From Jejuia algarum (GTDB lineage Bacteria > Bacteroidota > Bacteroidia > Flavobacteriales > Flavobacteriaceae): a DNA stretch of 64,000 bases. The translations under genes and the position numbers were made by a program. Below, piece by piece: positions 52,178-61,228 of this stretch (position 1 is the first letter of the stretch; every line of letters starts with the position of its first letter). Location: contig CANMAQ010000001.1 of NCBI GenBank assembly GCA_947495775.1, forward strand, positions 186,001-250,000. Reading direction: 5' to 3'. Below the pieces are notes generated by a model. That model was not told where the DNA came from and searched no databases. It saw only the letters and a program-made list of their open reading frames with translations.

Positions 52178-52654
52178 TTAGTCTACTTTTACAATTAAAG
52201 GCAATTCAAACGTGGTGCTTACCTGTTGCCCACGTTTTAGTGCTGGGAATATCTTAGGCAGTGTCTCCATACTTTCTAAAATTAAAGTTTCTAACTCTGG
52301 TATTTGCTGTCGCGTTAAAGTTTCCATACTTATGGTCTTAATTTCAATAGCACCCGTATTAGAAATATGAAATTTTAAATGAAGGGTATCATTCACATCT
52401 TTTGTAACAACGATAATTTGTTGTTTAAGATGATCGGTAATGCTGTTGGTTAGCGTGTTTTCAAAACAAAGTGCTTTTTCTGCTTTTGGCGTCAGGCCAT
52501 CGCATAGTGAAAAGGACGGGTAACGGTCTACATCTTCCCAGTTAAATGTCTGCAATTCTTCTTTTAAAATCGCTTCAGAAGATGTTTTTTTCACCTTAAA
52601 ATCGTCGCAGGAACAGCTTACCAAAACCAAAAGAATAAAATAAAACCGCTTCAT
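52178..52654 (-). CDS. Lipoprotein with TonB C-terminal-like domain
   Basis: 158 residues. The N-terminus (MKRFYFILLVLVSCSC) ends in a lipobox. The C-terminal 70 residues ('HLKFHISNTGAIEIKTISM', 'IFPALKRGQQVSTTFELPLI') resemble the TonB C-terminal domain seen in Flavobacteria, where the ending 'G..V...f.lP..f.v' is typical. No transmembrane TonB helix or proline-rich linker is present. It is convergent with the glycosyltransferase gene and is the last gene before the small-RNA array. Confidence 0.65.
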   Translation of the reverse strand: MKRFYFILLVLVSCSCDDFKVKKTSSEAILKEELQTFNWEDVDRYPSFSLCDGLTPKAEKALCFENTLTNSITDHLKQQIIVVTKDVNDTLHLKFHISNTGAIEIKTISMETLTRQQIPELETLILESMETLPKIFPALKRGQQVSTTFELPLIVKVD

Positions 52655-52758
52655 AGATTTTTTATGAAATCGAAAAGTACAATTTTTAAATTATATCCGT
52701 AATGTATTTCGTTTTAAAAGCACAAAATTAAGATAAGGCTTTACGTCATTACCTTATA

Positions 52759-52858
52759 AAAGAAGAAAACCCTATGGGTCTCTCACCTCCATAGGGTCAT
52801 AAATTGTAAGTTGTTATTATCAACAAAAAAATCGAGGGATCAATTTAGTGTTCGTCGA
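52759..52858 (-). ncRNA. Putative small RNA, copy 1
   Basis: The minus-strand promoter box TACCTTTG (52864-52871 as CAAAGGTA on plus) lies 66 bp from the hairpin 52769-52797 (ACCCTATGG/CCATAGGGT), which is followed on minus by a T-rich tract. The spacing and loop GTCTCTCACCT are shared with the other copies. Confidence 0.55.
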
Positions 52859-53079
52859 CAGTTCAAAGGTACGATCTCATAAAGCTTTGTTTGCTGCGGA
52901 AAAACCTTATTTTTTCTACGTTTTTCACCCAAATCTCGGCCTCCTCACCTAAATCCCCATCAGAAACAGCAATAATGTACTAATTTACAGTACCTTAAAA
53001 AACTTAAAATCAAAATACCTCTTTTAAGACTTTAACATATTACACTGTAAAACAGCACTTCGTATTACATGCATTTTTA

Positions 53080-53171
53080 AAATGAAGAAACCCTATGGGT
53101 CTCTCACTTCCATAGGGTTATAAATCGTAAATTGCTATTCGCAACAACATTTCTGAAAATCAATATATTAC
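53080..53171 (-). ncRNA. Putative small RNA, copy 2
   Basis: Promoter box TATCTTTG at 53177-53184 (minus); hairpin 53090-53118. The loop is GTCTCTCACTT, one change from consensus. The sequence between box and hairpin is the most diverged of the array copies. Confidence 0.5.
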
Positions 53172-53386
53172 ACTATCAAAGATAGTACCTTTAAGGTTTA
53201 ACATCTTGTGGGGAAACCTTATTTTTTTTACGTTTTATACTTTAGTGTATCAATACGAAAAATAGCGCTGTAACACTCTTTTTAAGTTGTAATTATCCGT
53301 ACCGCAATTGGTGTTTTTCTATTATATATAGGAGCTAGCTACCGTTAAACTACTGATACAAGAAAAGCAACATAGGCATTCGGCAC

Positions 53387-53486
53387 AAAAAGAAGAAACC
53401 CTATGGATCTCTCACCTCCATAGGGTTTGTAAATTGTAAATTGCTATTACCAACAAAAAATCGAGGGATCAATTTTGTATTGCTGA
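53387..53486 (-). ncRNA. Putative small RNA, copy 3
   Basis: Promoter box TATCTTTG 53492-53499; hairpin 53397-53427 (10-bp stem, loop ATCTCTCACCT). On the minus strand the hairpin is followed by TTCTTCTTTTT, a terminator-like tract. Confidence 0.6.
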
Positions 53487-53707
53487 CTACACAAAGATAC
53501 ACTTCATACTAAACTGTTTGCTGTGGTTAAACCGCAGTTTTTTTTACGTGTTTCAAGAAAAAAATAAGACCTTACGCATTACGGTTTACCTACACTAAGC
53601 CCTATAACTTCTATAGTTTTTAATAACAGCACTATATAACACTTATTAAATGCTTCATAAACAGTTAAACTACTGATACAAGAAAAGCAACATAGGCATT
53701 GAGCACA

Positions 53708-53807
53708 AAAAAGAAGAAACCCTATGGGTCTCTCACCTCCATAGGGTTTGTAAATTGTAAATTGCTATTACCAACAAAAAATCGAGGGATCAATTTTGTA
53801 TTGCTGA
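53708..53807 (-). ncRNA. Putative small RNA, copy 4
   Basis: Promoter box TATCTTTG 53813-53820; hairpin 53718-53748. It is almost identical to copy 3. A perfect palindrome CTGCGGTTAAACCGCAG (53842-53858) lies 21 bp upstream of the box. Confidence 0.6.
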
Positions 53808-54028
53808 CTACACAAAGATACACTTCATACTAAACTGTTTGCTGCGGTTAAACCGCAGTTTTTTTACGTGTTTCAAGAAAAAAATAAGACCTTACACATT
53901 ACGGTTTACCTACACTAAACCCTATAACTTCTATAGTTTTTAATAACAGCACTATACAACACTTATTAAATGCTTTATAAACAGTTAAACTACTGAAACA
54001 AGAAAAGCAACAGAAGCATTGGGCACAA

Positions 54029-54126
54029 AAAAGAAGAAACCCTATGGGTCTCTCACCTCCATAGGGTATAAATTGTAAATTGCTATTACCAACAAAAAAT
54101 CAAAAGGATCAATTTTATATTGCTGA
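54029..54126 (-). ncRNA. Putative small RNA, copy 5
   Basis: Promoter box TATCTTTG 54132-54139; hairpin 54039-54067. The 64-bp spacing is the same as in copies 3, 4, 6 and 7. Conserved segment 'TTGCTATTACCAACAAAAA' is present on plus. Confidence 0.6.
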
Positions 54127-54356
54127 CTATTCAAAGATACACTCCATACTAAACTATTTGCTGTGGTTTAACCTCAGTTCTTTTACGTGTTTCAAGAAAA
54201 AACAAGACCCTACGTATTGCCGTTTGCCCACACTATACCCTATACCGTTTATAGTTTTTAATATCAGCATTATACATCACATACTACATGCTTTGTAGAA
54301 GTTTTATAAACAGTTAAACTGCTAAAACAAGAAAAGCAACACCTCACTGGGCACAA

Positions 54357-54454
54357 AAAAGAAGAAACCCTATGGGTCTCTCACCTCCATAGGGTATAAA
54401 TTGTAAATTGCTATTACCAACAAAAAATCAAAAGGATCAATTTTATATTGCTGA
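54357..54454 (-). ncRNA. Putative small RNA, copy 6
   Basis: Promoter box TATCTTTG 54460-54467; hairpin 54367-54395. Nearly identical to copies 5 and 7, a sign of recent tandem duplication. Confidence 0.6.
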
Positions 54455-54685
54455 CTCTACAAAGATACACTCCATACTAAACTATTTGCTGTGGTTTAAC
54501 CTCAGTTCTTTTACGTGTTTCAAGAAAAAACAAGATCCTACGCATTACGGTTTGCATACACTATACCCTATACCATTTATAGTTTTTAATATCAGCATTA
54601 TACATCATATACTACATACTTTGTAGAAGTTTTATAAACAGTTAAACTGCTGAAACAAGAAAAGCAACAGAAGCATTGGGCACAA

Positions 54686-54783
54686 AAAAGAAGAAACCCT
54701 ATGGGTCTCTCACCTCCATAGGGTATAAATTGTAAATTGCTATTACCAACAAAAAATCAAAAGGATCAATTTTATATTGCTGA
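54686..54783 (-). ncRNA. Putative small RNA, copy 7
   Basis: Promoter box TATCTTTG 54789-54796; hairpin 54696-54724. Same spacing and loop as copies 5 and 6. Confidence 0.6.
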
Positions 54784-55011
54784 CTCTACAAAGATACACT
54801 CCATACTAAACTATTTGCTGTGGTTTAACCTCAGTTCTTTTACGTGTTTCAAGAAAAAACAAGACCCTACGCATTACAGTTTGCACACACTATGCCCTAT
54901 AACATTTATAGTTCTTAATATCAGCATTATACATCACATACTACATACTTTGTAGAAGTTTTTAAACAGTTAAACTGCTAAAACAAGAAAAGCAACACCT
55001 CACTGGGTACA

Positions 55012-55112
55012 AAAAAGAAGAAACCCTATGGGTCTCTCACCTCCATAGGGTTTATAAATTGTAAATTGCTATTACCAACAAAAAATCGAGGGATCAATTT
55101 TATATCTGCTGA
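55012..55112 (-). ncRNA. Putative small RNA, copy 8
   Basis: Promoter box TATCTTTG 55118-55125; hairpin 55022-55052. The unit spacer changes here to a second repeat type, shared with copy 9. Confidence 0.6.
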
Positions 55113-55346
55113 CTATTCAAAGATACACTTAATACAAGACTATTTGCTGTGGTAAAACCGTAACTACAATACGTGTTTTTAAAAAATTACGCCTTATTTT
55201 ATCTACAGACTACCAATTGACCACGAGACACTGCTACAAAATAACAGCATGTATCAATAAGACTTCGCCTATGGCAGCATACCTCTCTACTCTTACTTCT
55301 AATTTTAAAGGATACATCGAAATTAGGAATCAAATCCAAAAGCTTT

Positions 55347-55447
55347 AAAAAGAAGAAACCCTATGGGTCTCTCACCTCCATAGGGTTTGTAAATTGTAAA
55401 TTGCTATTACCAACAAAAAATCGAGGGATCAATTTTATATCTGCTGA
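55347..55447 (-). ncRNA. Putative small RNA, copy 9
   Basis: Promoter box TATCTTTG 55453-55460; hairpin 55357-55387. Nearly identical to copy 8 including spacer. Confidence 0.6.
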
Positions 55448-55687
55448 CTATTCAAAGATACGCTTCATACAAGACTATTTGCTGTGGTAAAACCGTAACT
55501 ACAATACGTGTTTTTAAAAAATTACGCCTTATTTTATCTACAGACTACCAATTGACCATGAGACACTGCTACAAAATAACAGCATGTATCAATAAGACTT
55601 CACCTATGGCAGCATACCCCCTCTACTCATATTTCTAATTTTAAAAGATACATCGAAATTAGGTACATACAAAGTCCAAAAGCTTTA

Positions 55688-55790
55688 AAAAGAAGAAACC
55701 CTATGGGTCTCTCACCTCCATAGGGTATAATTTGTGAATTGCTATTATCAACACTACTAAAGTAAGTAATCAATCTATCTACCTTGTTGA
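55688..55790 (-). ncRNA. Putative small RNA, copy 10
   Basis: Promoter box TATCTTTG 55796-55803; hairpin 55698-55726. The middle of the transcript diverges ('ACTACTAAAGTAAGTAATC' on plus) while box, hairpin and loop are kept. Confidence 0.55.
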
Positions 55791-56070
55791 TACTTCAAAG
55801 ATAATTTATATCTAAGACTTTATGCTATGGAAAAACCGTATTAGCTTTACGTGTTTTTATTCATGTATCTTAATCCGTTATAAACACGACCAAAAATAGA
55901 ACCTTAGGCCTTAAAATAGCATTAAAAAACAAGTCTAAAGGATTGGTTAACCGCGATTGTCGCAGCATATACTTGGTATTCGTCTGCGGTTTTATAGCGT
56001 ATATGGTAACAGTAAGACATTACAGTTATTCAAACACCTTTACAACGACACGGATAACCTTGTATTTATA

Positions 56071-56172
56071 AAAAAGAAGAAACCCTATGGGTCTCTCACC
56101 TCCATAGGGTTTATAAATTGTAAATTGCTATTACCAACAAAAAATCGAGGGATCAATTTTTCAACTTGCTGA
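56071..56172 (-). ncRNA. Putative small RNA, copy 11
   Basis: Box TACCTTTA (56178-56185) is one base off TAnnTTTG; hairpin 56081-56111 intact. It is the last copy before the T6SS toxin/immunity module. Confidence 0.5.
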
Positions 56173-56302
56173 CACATTAAAGGTAAGTGATAATATAGAC
56201 TTTCTACTGCGGGAAAACCGTAAATTTATTATATATCATAATTTTTAATTAATTTTAACCATATCACACTCAAAAACAATCACTTAATAACAAATCTTAC
56301 AA

Positions 56303-57144
56303 CTATTCTAAAGGTTTGTGGATTTCCTTTTCGGGGTACTGCACATTGTATTTTTTATACAGGCTCCCAAAAAATACAAGCACATGTGCCGCAGGTGTGG
56401 TGTCGTAATCGTTAATAACGGTAGTGCCTAAGGTGGAAAGAAATTCTAAATTTGATAGTTCTTTTACAAACTTGATACTTTCTAAATTTTTACAATCAAT
56501 AATTCTCAATGTTCTTAGACTTTTAAGTTTTCCAATAGGACTAAAATCTGCCATTTTCCAACACGTATTAATCTCTAAATACTTAAGATTTTGTAGTGCT
56601 ACTATTTGGCTTATATCGGTTAAAGAGCGGTGTGCGCTAATTTCTAACTTTTCAAGATTGGTAAGATGCTGAATTCCCTCTAAGGATTTCATTTTTCCTC
56701 CTACCGTCCTAAATTCTTTAATTGAGCTTAGACAACTTAAAGCCGTCATGTCTTTCTCGGTATAATCAGATACAGATAGTGTTTGTAATGAGGTTTGAGA
56801 GCAGAGGTTTTTTATGTATTTTTTTCATACGAAATGCCTAAAAACTTTAATAAAGGAAGTTTTGATAAATCTATTTCCTTTTGAAAAAGATTTATACTCA
56901 AAGATTTCATTTTTTTTAATCGGTATAAATATTCGTTAACTTCAAAATTGCCTCTTGCAGAAGTAGAAAAACACTCAATTTCTTTAAAAAAACAAGAAAA
57001 TTTATTCAAAAAAAGATTATCAACTTTCCCTTCTAAACTTAAATCAAATTTATCTGCATTATATAATTTTGAAGCCTCTTCAATATTAGAATCGTATTCA
57101 ATAACCATTCTTTTTTTTCCAAAACCCAAATCTACTATTCTCAC
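56303..57144 (-). pseudogene. Frameshifted leucine-rich-repeat immunity gene (second copy)
   Basis: The N-terminal part (56812-57144) ends 'GISYEKNT' and stops. The same protein resumes in another frame as 'NLCSQTSLQTLSVSDYTEKD' and continues to 56303. The switch falls in a run of seven T (56819-56825 on plus). Residues match the intact 57751-58575 protein, including 'TLGTTVINDYDTTPAAHV' and 'YPEKEIHKPLE'. It is either a real frameshift, a slippage-prone phase-variable tract or a sequencing error. It follows the broken duplicate toxin fragment. Confidence 0.75.
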
Positions 57145-57160
57145 AATCTATATTTTATTT

Positions 57161-57684
57161 CTAAAATTCTTTTGGCAAATCCCACTTAGTAAATATTTTT
57201 TCTTCTACATATTTATAAAATTCGTCTAGTCCCTTTTCTGATTTCAGGTCAAACCTACCGCCAACAGGATTAACTTTGTTTATTAATTTTTTTAACACAG
57301 GGTCTTTCCAATTTTCACCATATTTCTTTAAGATAACATATTGCTCATAAATCTCTCGCTGTTTTTTAGTAGAGCCAGGCATTTTATATAAAATTTCACC
57401 CCCTATCTTTACAAACTCCTTTAACTTCCCTTTTTCCCAAAATGCTTATTTATTCTATCAACTAGATTTTTAGACTGGCCAATATACCCTTTTATATCTT
57501 CACTATTTTTAATAATAAGATCATACACCCCTTCTTGCCCCTTTACCTTATCAACACCCTTTTTTACCTTTTTAGCTATTTTTCCTGCGGTGGCTGCAGT
57601 ACCTACAAAGGGCACTGCTGCGGCAAAACTCAATGCGGCATCGGCATAATTGCCGCGTGCTAGAGAAATACAGCCATTGGCTAT
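57161..57684 (-). pseudogene. Orphan GIY-YIG toxin module, frameshifted
   Basis: It repeats the C-terminal half of the 58579-59727 effector, from the 'IANGCISLARGNYADAALSF' stretch (about 57684) on. 57421-57633 has 'GVYDLIIKNSEDIKGYIGQS' and stops after 'HFGKKGS'. One frame over, 'KLKEFVKIGGEILYKMPGST' continues into 'REIYEQYV...NKVNPVGGRF' (57161-57382). The shift is in the GGGAAAAAGGG stretch near 57430. No delivery domain is present, so it is a displaced toxin tip followed by its own immunity copy, a common outcome of toxin-tip exchange. Confidence 0.75.
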
Positions 57685-57750
57685 ATAGCCTTATTACTTT
57701 TTTAAGACTAAAATCAAAAAGCAATAGACATACTTTTTACAGCAGTACAC

Positions 57751-58575
57751 CTATAAATCTTTTAAAGGCTTATGGATTTCCTTTTCTGGATATTGCTTGT
57801 TGTATTTTTTGTTTTGACTCCCAAAAAACACAGGCACATGTGCCGCTGGCGTGGTATCGTAATCGTTAATAATGGTAGTCCCTAAGGTGGAAATCCGCTT
57901 TAAGTTTGGTAAGTTTTTTACAAACTTGATACTCTCTAAATTTTTACAATCTAACAACTCCAGTTCTTTAAGATCCTTTAGTTCTCCAACCGAACTGAAA
58001 TCCTTCAGTTTCCAACAGATATCAAACTCTAGTCGTTCTAGCTTTTGTAACGCTGTGATATCTGAAATATCTGTAAGGCTTCGCACTCCTCCTAATGATA
58101 AATTTTGCAGGTTTTTGAGCGTTTCTATGCCTTTTAAGGATTTGATTTTAGCAGTTGCAAAACTTAAACTTTTTAGATTTGTAAGACCACTTAGTTTTGT
58201 AAGGTCTTGTTCGTCAAATTCTATAACATGAAAAGATTCTATTTTTTTTAGTTGTTCAAAATTAGAAATCATTTTCTTGTTCCACCATAAAGACAAACTT
58301 TTAAGAGTCTTTAATTTTTCAAAATTTATAGGATATAAAGTATGTAAATATAAATTCTTTAGATTTTTCATTTCATATAAAAAATCATAGGAAACACCAT
58401 CTCCATAAGCTGAAAAAGAGAGACTTTCTATATCGCTAAAATAGTGTAAAAATTTTCTTAAAAAGTCTTTGTTATTGATTTCCCGAGAAAACTTAATTGA
58501 ACAATCATTGTTATCGAAATATCTTCTAGCCTTCTCAAAATCCCCTCCTTCTCTTACAGTAATATATTCACTCAT
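57751..58575 (-). CDS. Leucine-rich-repeat protein, probable immunity to the GIY-YIG effector
   Basis: 274 residues with about seven leucine-rich repeats ('LKNLYLHTLYPINFEKLKTL', 'LTNLKSLSFATAKIKSLKGI', 'LKDLKELELLDCKNLESIKF'). No signal peptide, so cytoplasmic. It starts 4 nt after the stop of the effector gene. LRR proteins are an uncommon immunity fold; the position and the duplicated effector/LRR pair next door support the role. The C-terminus 'NDYDTTPAAHVPVFFGS' is shared with the broken copy at 56303-57144. Confidence 0.75.
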   Translation of the reverse strand: MSEYITVREGGDFEKARRYFDNNDCSIKFSREINNKDFLRKFLHYFSDIESLSFSAYGDGVSYDFLYEMKNLKNLYLHTLYPINFEKLKTLKSLSLWWNKKMISNFEQLKKIESFHVIEFDEQDLTKLSGLTNLKSLSFATAKIKSLKGIETLKNLQNLSLGGVRSLTDISDITALQKLERLEFDICWKLKDFSSVGELKDLKELELLDCKNLESIKFVKNLPNLKRISTLGTTIINDYDTTPAAHVPVFFGSQNKKYNKQYPEKEIHKPLKDL

Positions 58576-58578
58576 ACC

Positions 58579-59727
58579 TTAAAAATCTTTAATAAATTCG
58601 GTTGGTAGGTTATATTTTTTAGCTATTTCGATTGCTTTTTCGTTAAATTGTGCTAGCCCCTCTGGAGTTTTTAAGTTAAACCTACCTCCAACAGGATTAA
58701 CTTTGTTTAATAATTTTTTAAAAATACTCTTATCTTTTACAATACCATCATACTTTTCTCTAATAATAAACTGCTCATAAATTTCACGCTCTAACTTCGT
58801 AGAACCTTTCATTTTATGAAGTATCCCACCAATGACTTCTTCTGTTTTTTGTCCTAGTTTACCACTTTTACCGAAATGCTGTTTAAGCCGTTTAACAATA
58901 TTCTTTGATTGCCCCACATAAGCCTGTTCCAAATCGTCCGCATTTTTAATAATAAGATCATACACCCCTTCTTGCCCCTTTGCCTTATCAACACCCTTTT
59001 TTACCTTTTTAGCTATTTTTCCTGCGGTGGCTGCAGCACCTACAAAGGGCACTGCTGCGGCAAAACTCAATGCGGCATCGGCATAATTGCCCCGTGCTAG
59101 AGAAATACAGCCATTGGCAATATCGGCAATTTCGCCAAAAGCAGGCACAAGACCAACAATATCTAATCCTGTTTGTAAACTGTCTGCCCATTTTCCCCAA
59201 GTGGTAGGCTTGCCACCGTGGTCTTGGGCATCATAACTACTTATTTGTTTCCAAGAGACGAGCTGGTCTGGCGCTACAGCAGTATAGTTTGCAAATTCTG
59301 GATGACTACGGTCTACACTATCGGGGACTTTTAGCTCTGAAAAATCTACATTGGGAAACAAACGTTTGGCATCTGCCAAAGTTCCTTCCCATGTTCCTAA
59401 TAAATTCTCATAGAAAAAAACATCTTCGCCCCTTGACGCTATTTCCGATTTTAACTGGCTTAGCACAACCGTACCTCTATCGGTAACTTTAGCCATAGTG
59501 GAACGCTTAATTTGCGCAACCCTTTCGCCCACAACTATAGCTTGGTGGTTAATATGCGTTAAGCCCTTGCCGTCATCATCGGTATAAGTAATATTAGTTT
59601 GTACAGGCTGGTCTATAACGTCACCACCGCCAAGTTGTACCTGCATGTTGGCATGGCTCACCTGTTTCCCTTTATGACTAATGCTAATGGTATTGGTGCC
59701 GTATGCATCTTTATATTTACTGCTCAT
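58579..59727 (-). CDS. T6SS-associated effector with C-terminal GIY-YIG nuclease
   Basis: 382 residues. The N-terminal part (1-180) is unrecognised and could be a TssD-docking domain. A hydrophobic alanine-rich pretoxin segment lies at about 186-245. The C-terminal 250-382 has the GIY-YIG layout: G254-V-Y256 (GIY), Y270-V-G272 (YIG), R280, H284, Glu in 'REIYEQF' (about 315-318) and Asn in 'LLNKVNPVGG' (341-344). This should be a DNase. The start overlaps the TssD gene by 11 nt, suggesting loading into the tube. Cognate immunity follows at once. Confidence 0.8.
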   Translation of the reverse strand: MSSKYKDAYGTNTISISHKGKQVSHANMQVQLGGGDVIDQPVQTNITYTDDDGKGLTHINHQAIVVGERVAQIKRSTMAKVTDRGTVVLSQLKSEIASRGEDVFFYENLLGTWEGTLADAKRLFPNVDFSELKVPDSVDRSHPEFANYTAVAPDQLVSWKQISSYDAQDHGGKPTTWGKWADSLQTGLDIVGLVPAFGEIADIANGCISLARGNYADAALSFAAAVPFVGAAATAGKIAKKVKKGVDKAKGQEGVYDLIIKNADDLEQAYVGQSKNIVKRLKQHFGKSGKLGQKTEEVIGGILHKMKGSTKLEREIYEQFIIREKYDGIVKDKSIFKKLLNKVNPVGGRFNLKTPEGLAQFNEKAIEIAKKYNLPTEFIKDF

Positions 59728-60430
59728 CTTCGTAGTCTTCTGGAATAACTTGCAACGGAATTTTTTCTTCGCTAGTGCTAATCGTATAATTTTTAATCCT
59801 ATTGTCCTCTAGCTTTTTCCCTTGGTACAGTAAAGGCACATCAAATTTAGACATATCGATCGTTACCGTCTCGTTCTCGAAATTTTGAGATTTTATAACG
59901 CAGTAAATTTTAGCGCCCCGCTCGTAAGTAGCGCGCTCTATACCTTCTAAATCTGTGATATAATGTGCTGTAATTTTAGGCGTTGTATCTTCTGTAACGC
60001 GTTGTACGGGAGCCATTTTAAGCATTGCGGGGTCTGTTACAGCCCAATGCCGTTGTAAAAGCACACGACCATCTCGTATAATAGTGGCAGGGTGCAAATC
60101 AATATGCTCTAACGCAGGCGCCTTACCTGTAGACCTATAACAAAAATCGCACCTTAAGCAATTTACGTCCAGCAGTTCTATAACGGTGCTTTTGCCCATA
60201 CCATTTATAGGAGAAAACACTATTTTTACCTGCCGTTTTTGCATTGTACTGTGGGCAGCCCATTCGAAAAATGTGATGTCCTTTGTAGCTTCTAAGGTGA
60301 ATTGAAACGGGTACGCATTGGTTTTGGCTACAGGAAGCCCTGTATAATCTGAGTCTTGAAAAAAACCAAAATGAAAATCTAACACTTTGTATTTTTTATC
60401 ATCAACATAGAGGTCTATTTTTATACTCAT
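59717..60430 (-). CDS. TssD (Hcp)-type T6SS tube protein with C-terminal extension
   Basis: 237 residues. The first about 130 match the TssD fold of 26537-26932: 'KYKVLDFHFGFFQDSDYTGL', 'PFQFTLEATKDITFFEWAAH', 'ALEHIDLHPATIIRDG'. The remaining 100 residues are an extension not in the short TssD and may help bind the effector encoded immediately downstream with an 11-nt overlap. This is the cargo-specific tube subunit of the second module. Confidence 0.85.
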   Translation of the reverse strand: MSIKIDLYVDDKKYKVLDFHFGFFQDSDYTGLPVAKTNAYPFQFTLEATKDITFFEWAAHSTMQKRQVKIVFSPINGMGKSTVIELLDVNCLRCDFCYRSTGKAPALEHIDLHPATIIRDGRVLLQRHWAVTDPAMLKMAPVQRVTEDTTPKITAHYITDLEGIERATYERGAKIYCVIKSQNFENETVTIDMSKFDVPLLYQGKKLEDNRIKNYTISTSEEKIPLQVIPEDYEDEQ

Positions 60431-60548
60431 AAAATATATGATTTTACGTCATAAACTTAAACTGTTTTACATGCGAAATCTATTAATTTCATATATCTAA
60501 ATACAACTGTTGGTGCCCCAAAACATTTGCCCTCTTCAATAGGTCTAT

Positions 60549-60648
60549 AAAAAAAATAAGCCCTGTGGGTCTCTCAGTTCCACAGGGCTCTTGTAAATTG
60601 TTATTATCAACAAAAAAAAATCGATGGATTAATTAATCTTATATGTCG
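60549..60648 (-). ncRNA. Putative small RNA, copy 12 (covariant stem)
   Basis: Promoter box TACATTTG (60654-60661 on minus) and hairpin 60559-60589 (AGCCCTGTGG/CCACAGGGCT, loop GTCTCTCAGTT). Relative to the array consensus, two stem pairs change together (A-T to G-C). Spacing 64 bp is unchanged. It lies between the second TssD gene and the response regulator. Confidence 0.6.
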
Positions 60649-61130
60649 ACACTCAAATGTAAATACTATAATGTGGCTTTTTGTTGTGGAAAATCCGCAA
60701 TCCTTTTACATTTTAGGTTTAATTCTTAACCGTTAGTTTTAAATAACAATTTCATCCGCATACCATATACGTATACAAACTAGTGTTTAGATCACGAGAT
60801 GTCGTTTTTTTTATGAAAAATCTCAAAAAATTAAGGATCGTCCTTCAACACTCCCCGTTTCAAAACACTAAAACGGCTGAAACACAGCATAACAAAAACA
60901 ATTTAAACTATTGATAACAAACATATTAACATAACTGTAAAGCATAAAAAGCAACTCACAGATCCATAAACAAAAGGCTAAAAACTATAGGTTTAAAACC
61001 TATAATTAATTTTAAAAAATTTAAGCCTGCTTTATTTTTAATACTAAAATTTTAGGTCTTGTATAAGGGTTCTAAAATTAAAATGCAGGGATATTTAAAG
61101 CTTATAGATACAACAACTGGTAGGAGAAAT

Positions 61131-61228
61131 ACAAAAAATAAGTCCTGTAGGTCTCTCACCTCTACAGGACTTTATGAATTGCTATTATCAACAAATACTT
61201 AGAAGGATTAATTTATGTAGTATGCTGA
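61131..61228 (-). ncRNA. Putative small RNA, copy 13 (covariant stem)
   Basis: Promoter box TATATTTG (61234-61241) and hairpin 61141-61171 (AGTCCTGTAG/CTACAGGACT, loop GTCTCTCACCT). Four of ten stem pairs differ from the array consensus, all compensated, while the loop is identical. Conserved 'TTGCTATTATCAACAAA' is kept. It ends 147 nt before the response regulator stop. Confidence 0.6.

Larger units (their letters stand above)
52759..56185. repeat. Tandem array of eleven structured repeat units
   Basis: Eleven units spaced 307-383 bp apart (units 3-7 almost 321-329 bp and nearly identical, units 8 and 9 near-identical at 335 bp). Each unit contains an ACCCTATGG/CCATAGGGT hairpin with loop GTCTCTCACCT (minor variants), a conserved segment including 'TTGCTATTACCAACAAAAA', a CAAAGATA box and a second palindrome (GGnAAACC core). 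Two further units lie at 60549-60661 and 61131-61241. No protein-coding potential is consistent across units; open frames inside are by-products. Confidence 0.85.

Noticed and set aside
54080..54955. Three similar 72-residue plus-strand ORFs (54080, 54408, 54737) as a repeated small-protein family
   Set aside because: They arise only because repeat units 5-7 are near-identical; other units do not keep the frame, while the promoter and hairpin are conserved in all. The RNA explanation is better.
52759..56185. CRISPR array
   Set aside because: Repeat spacing is above 300 bp, the 'spacers' are themselves similar between units, and no cas gene is near.
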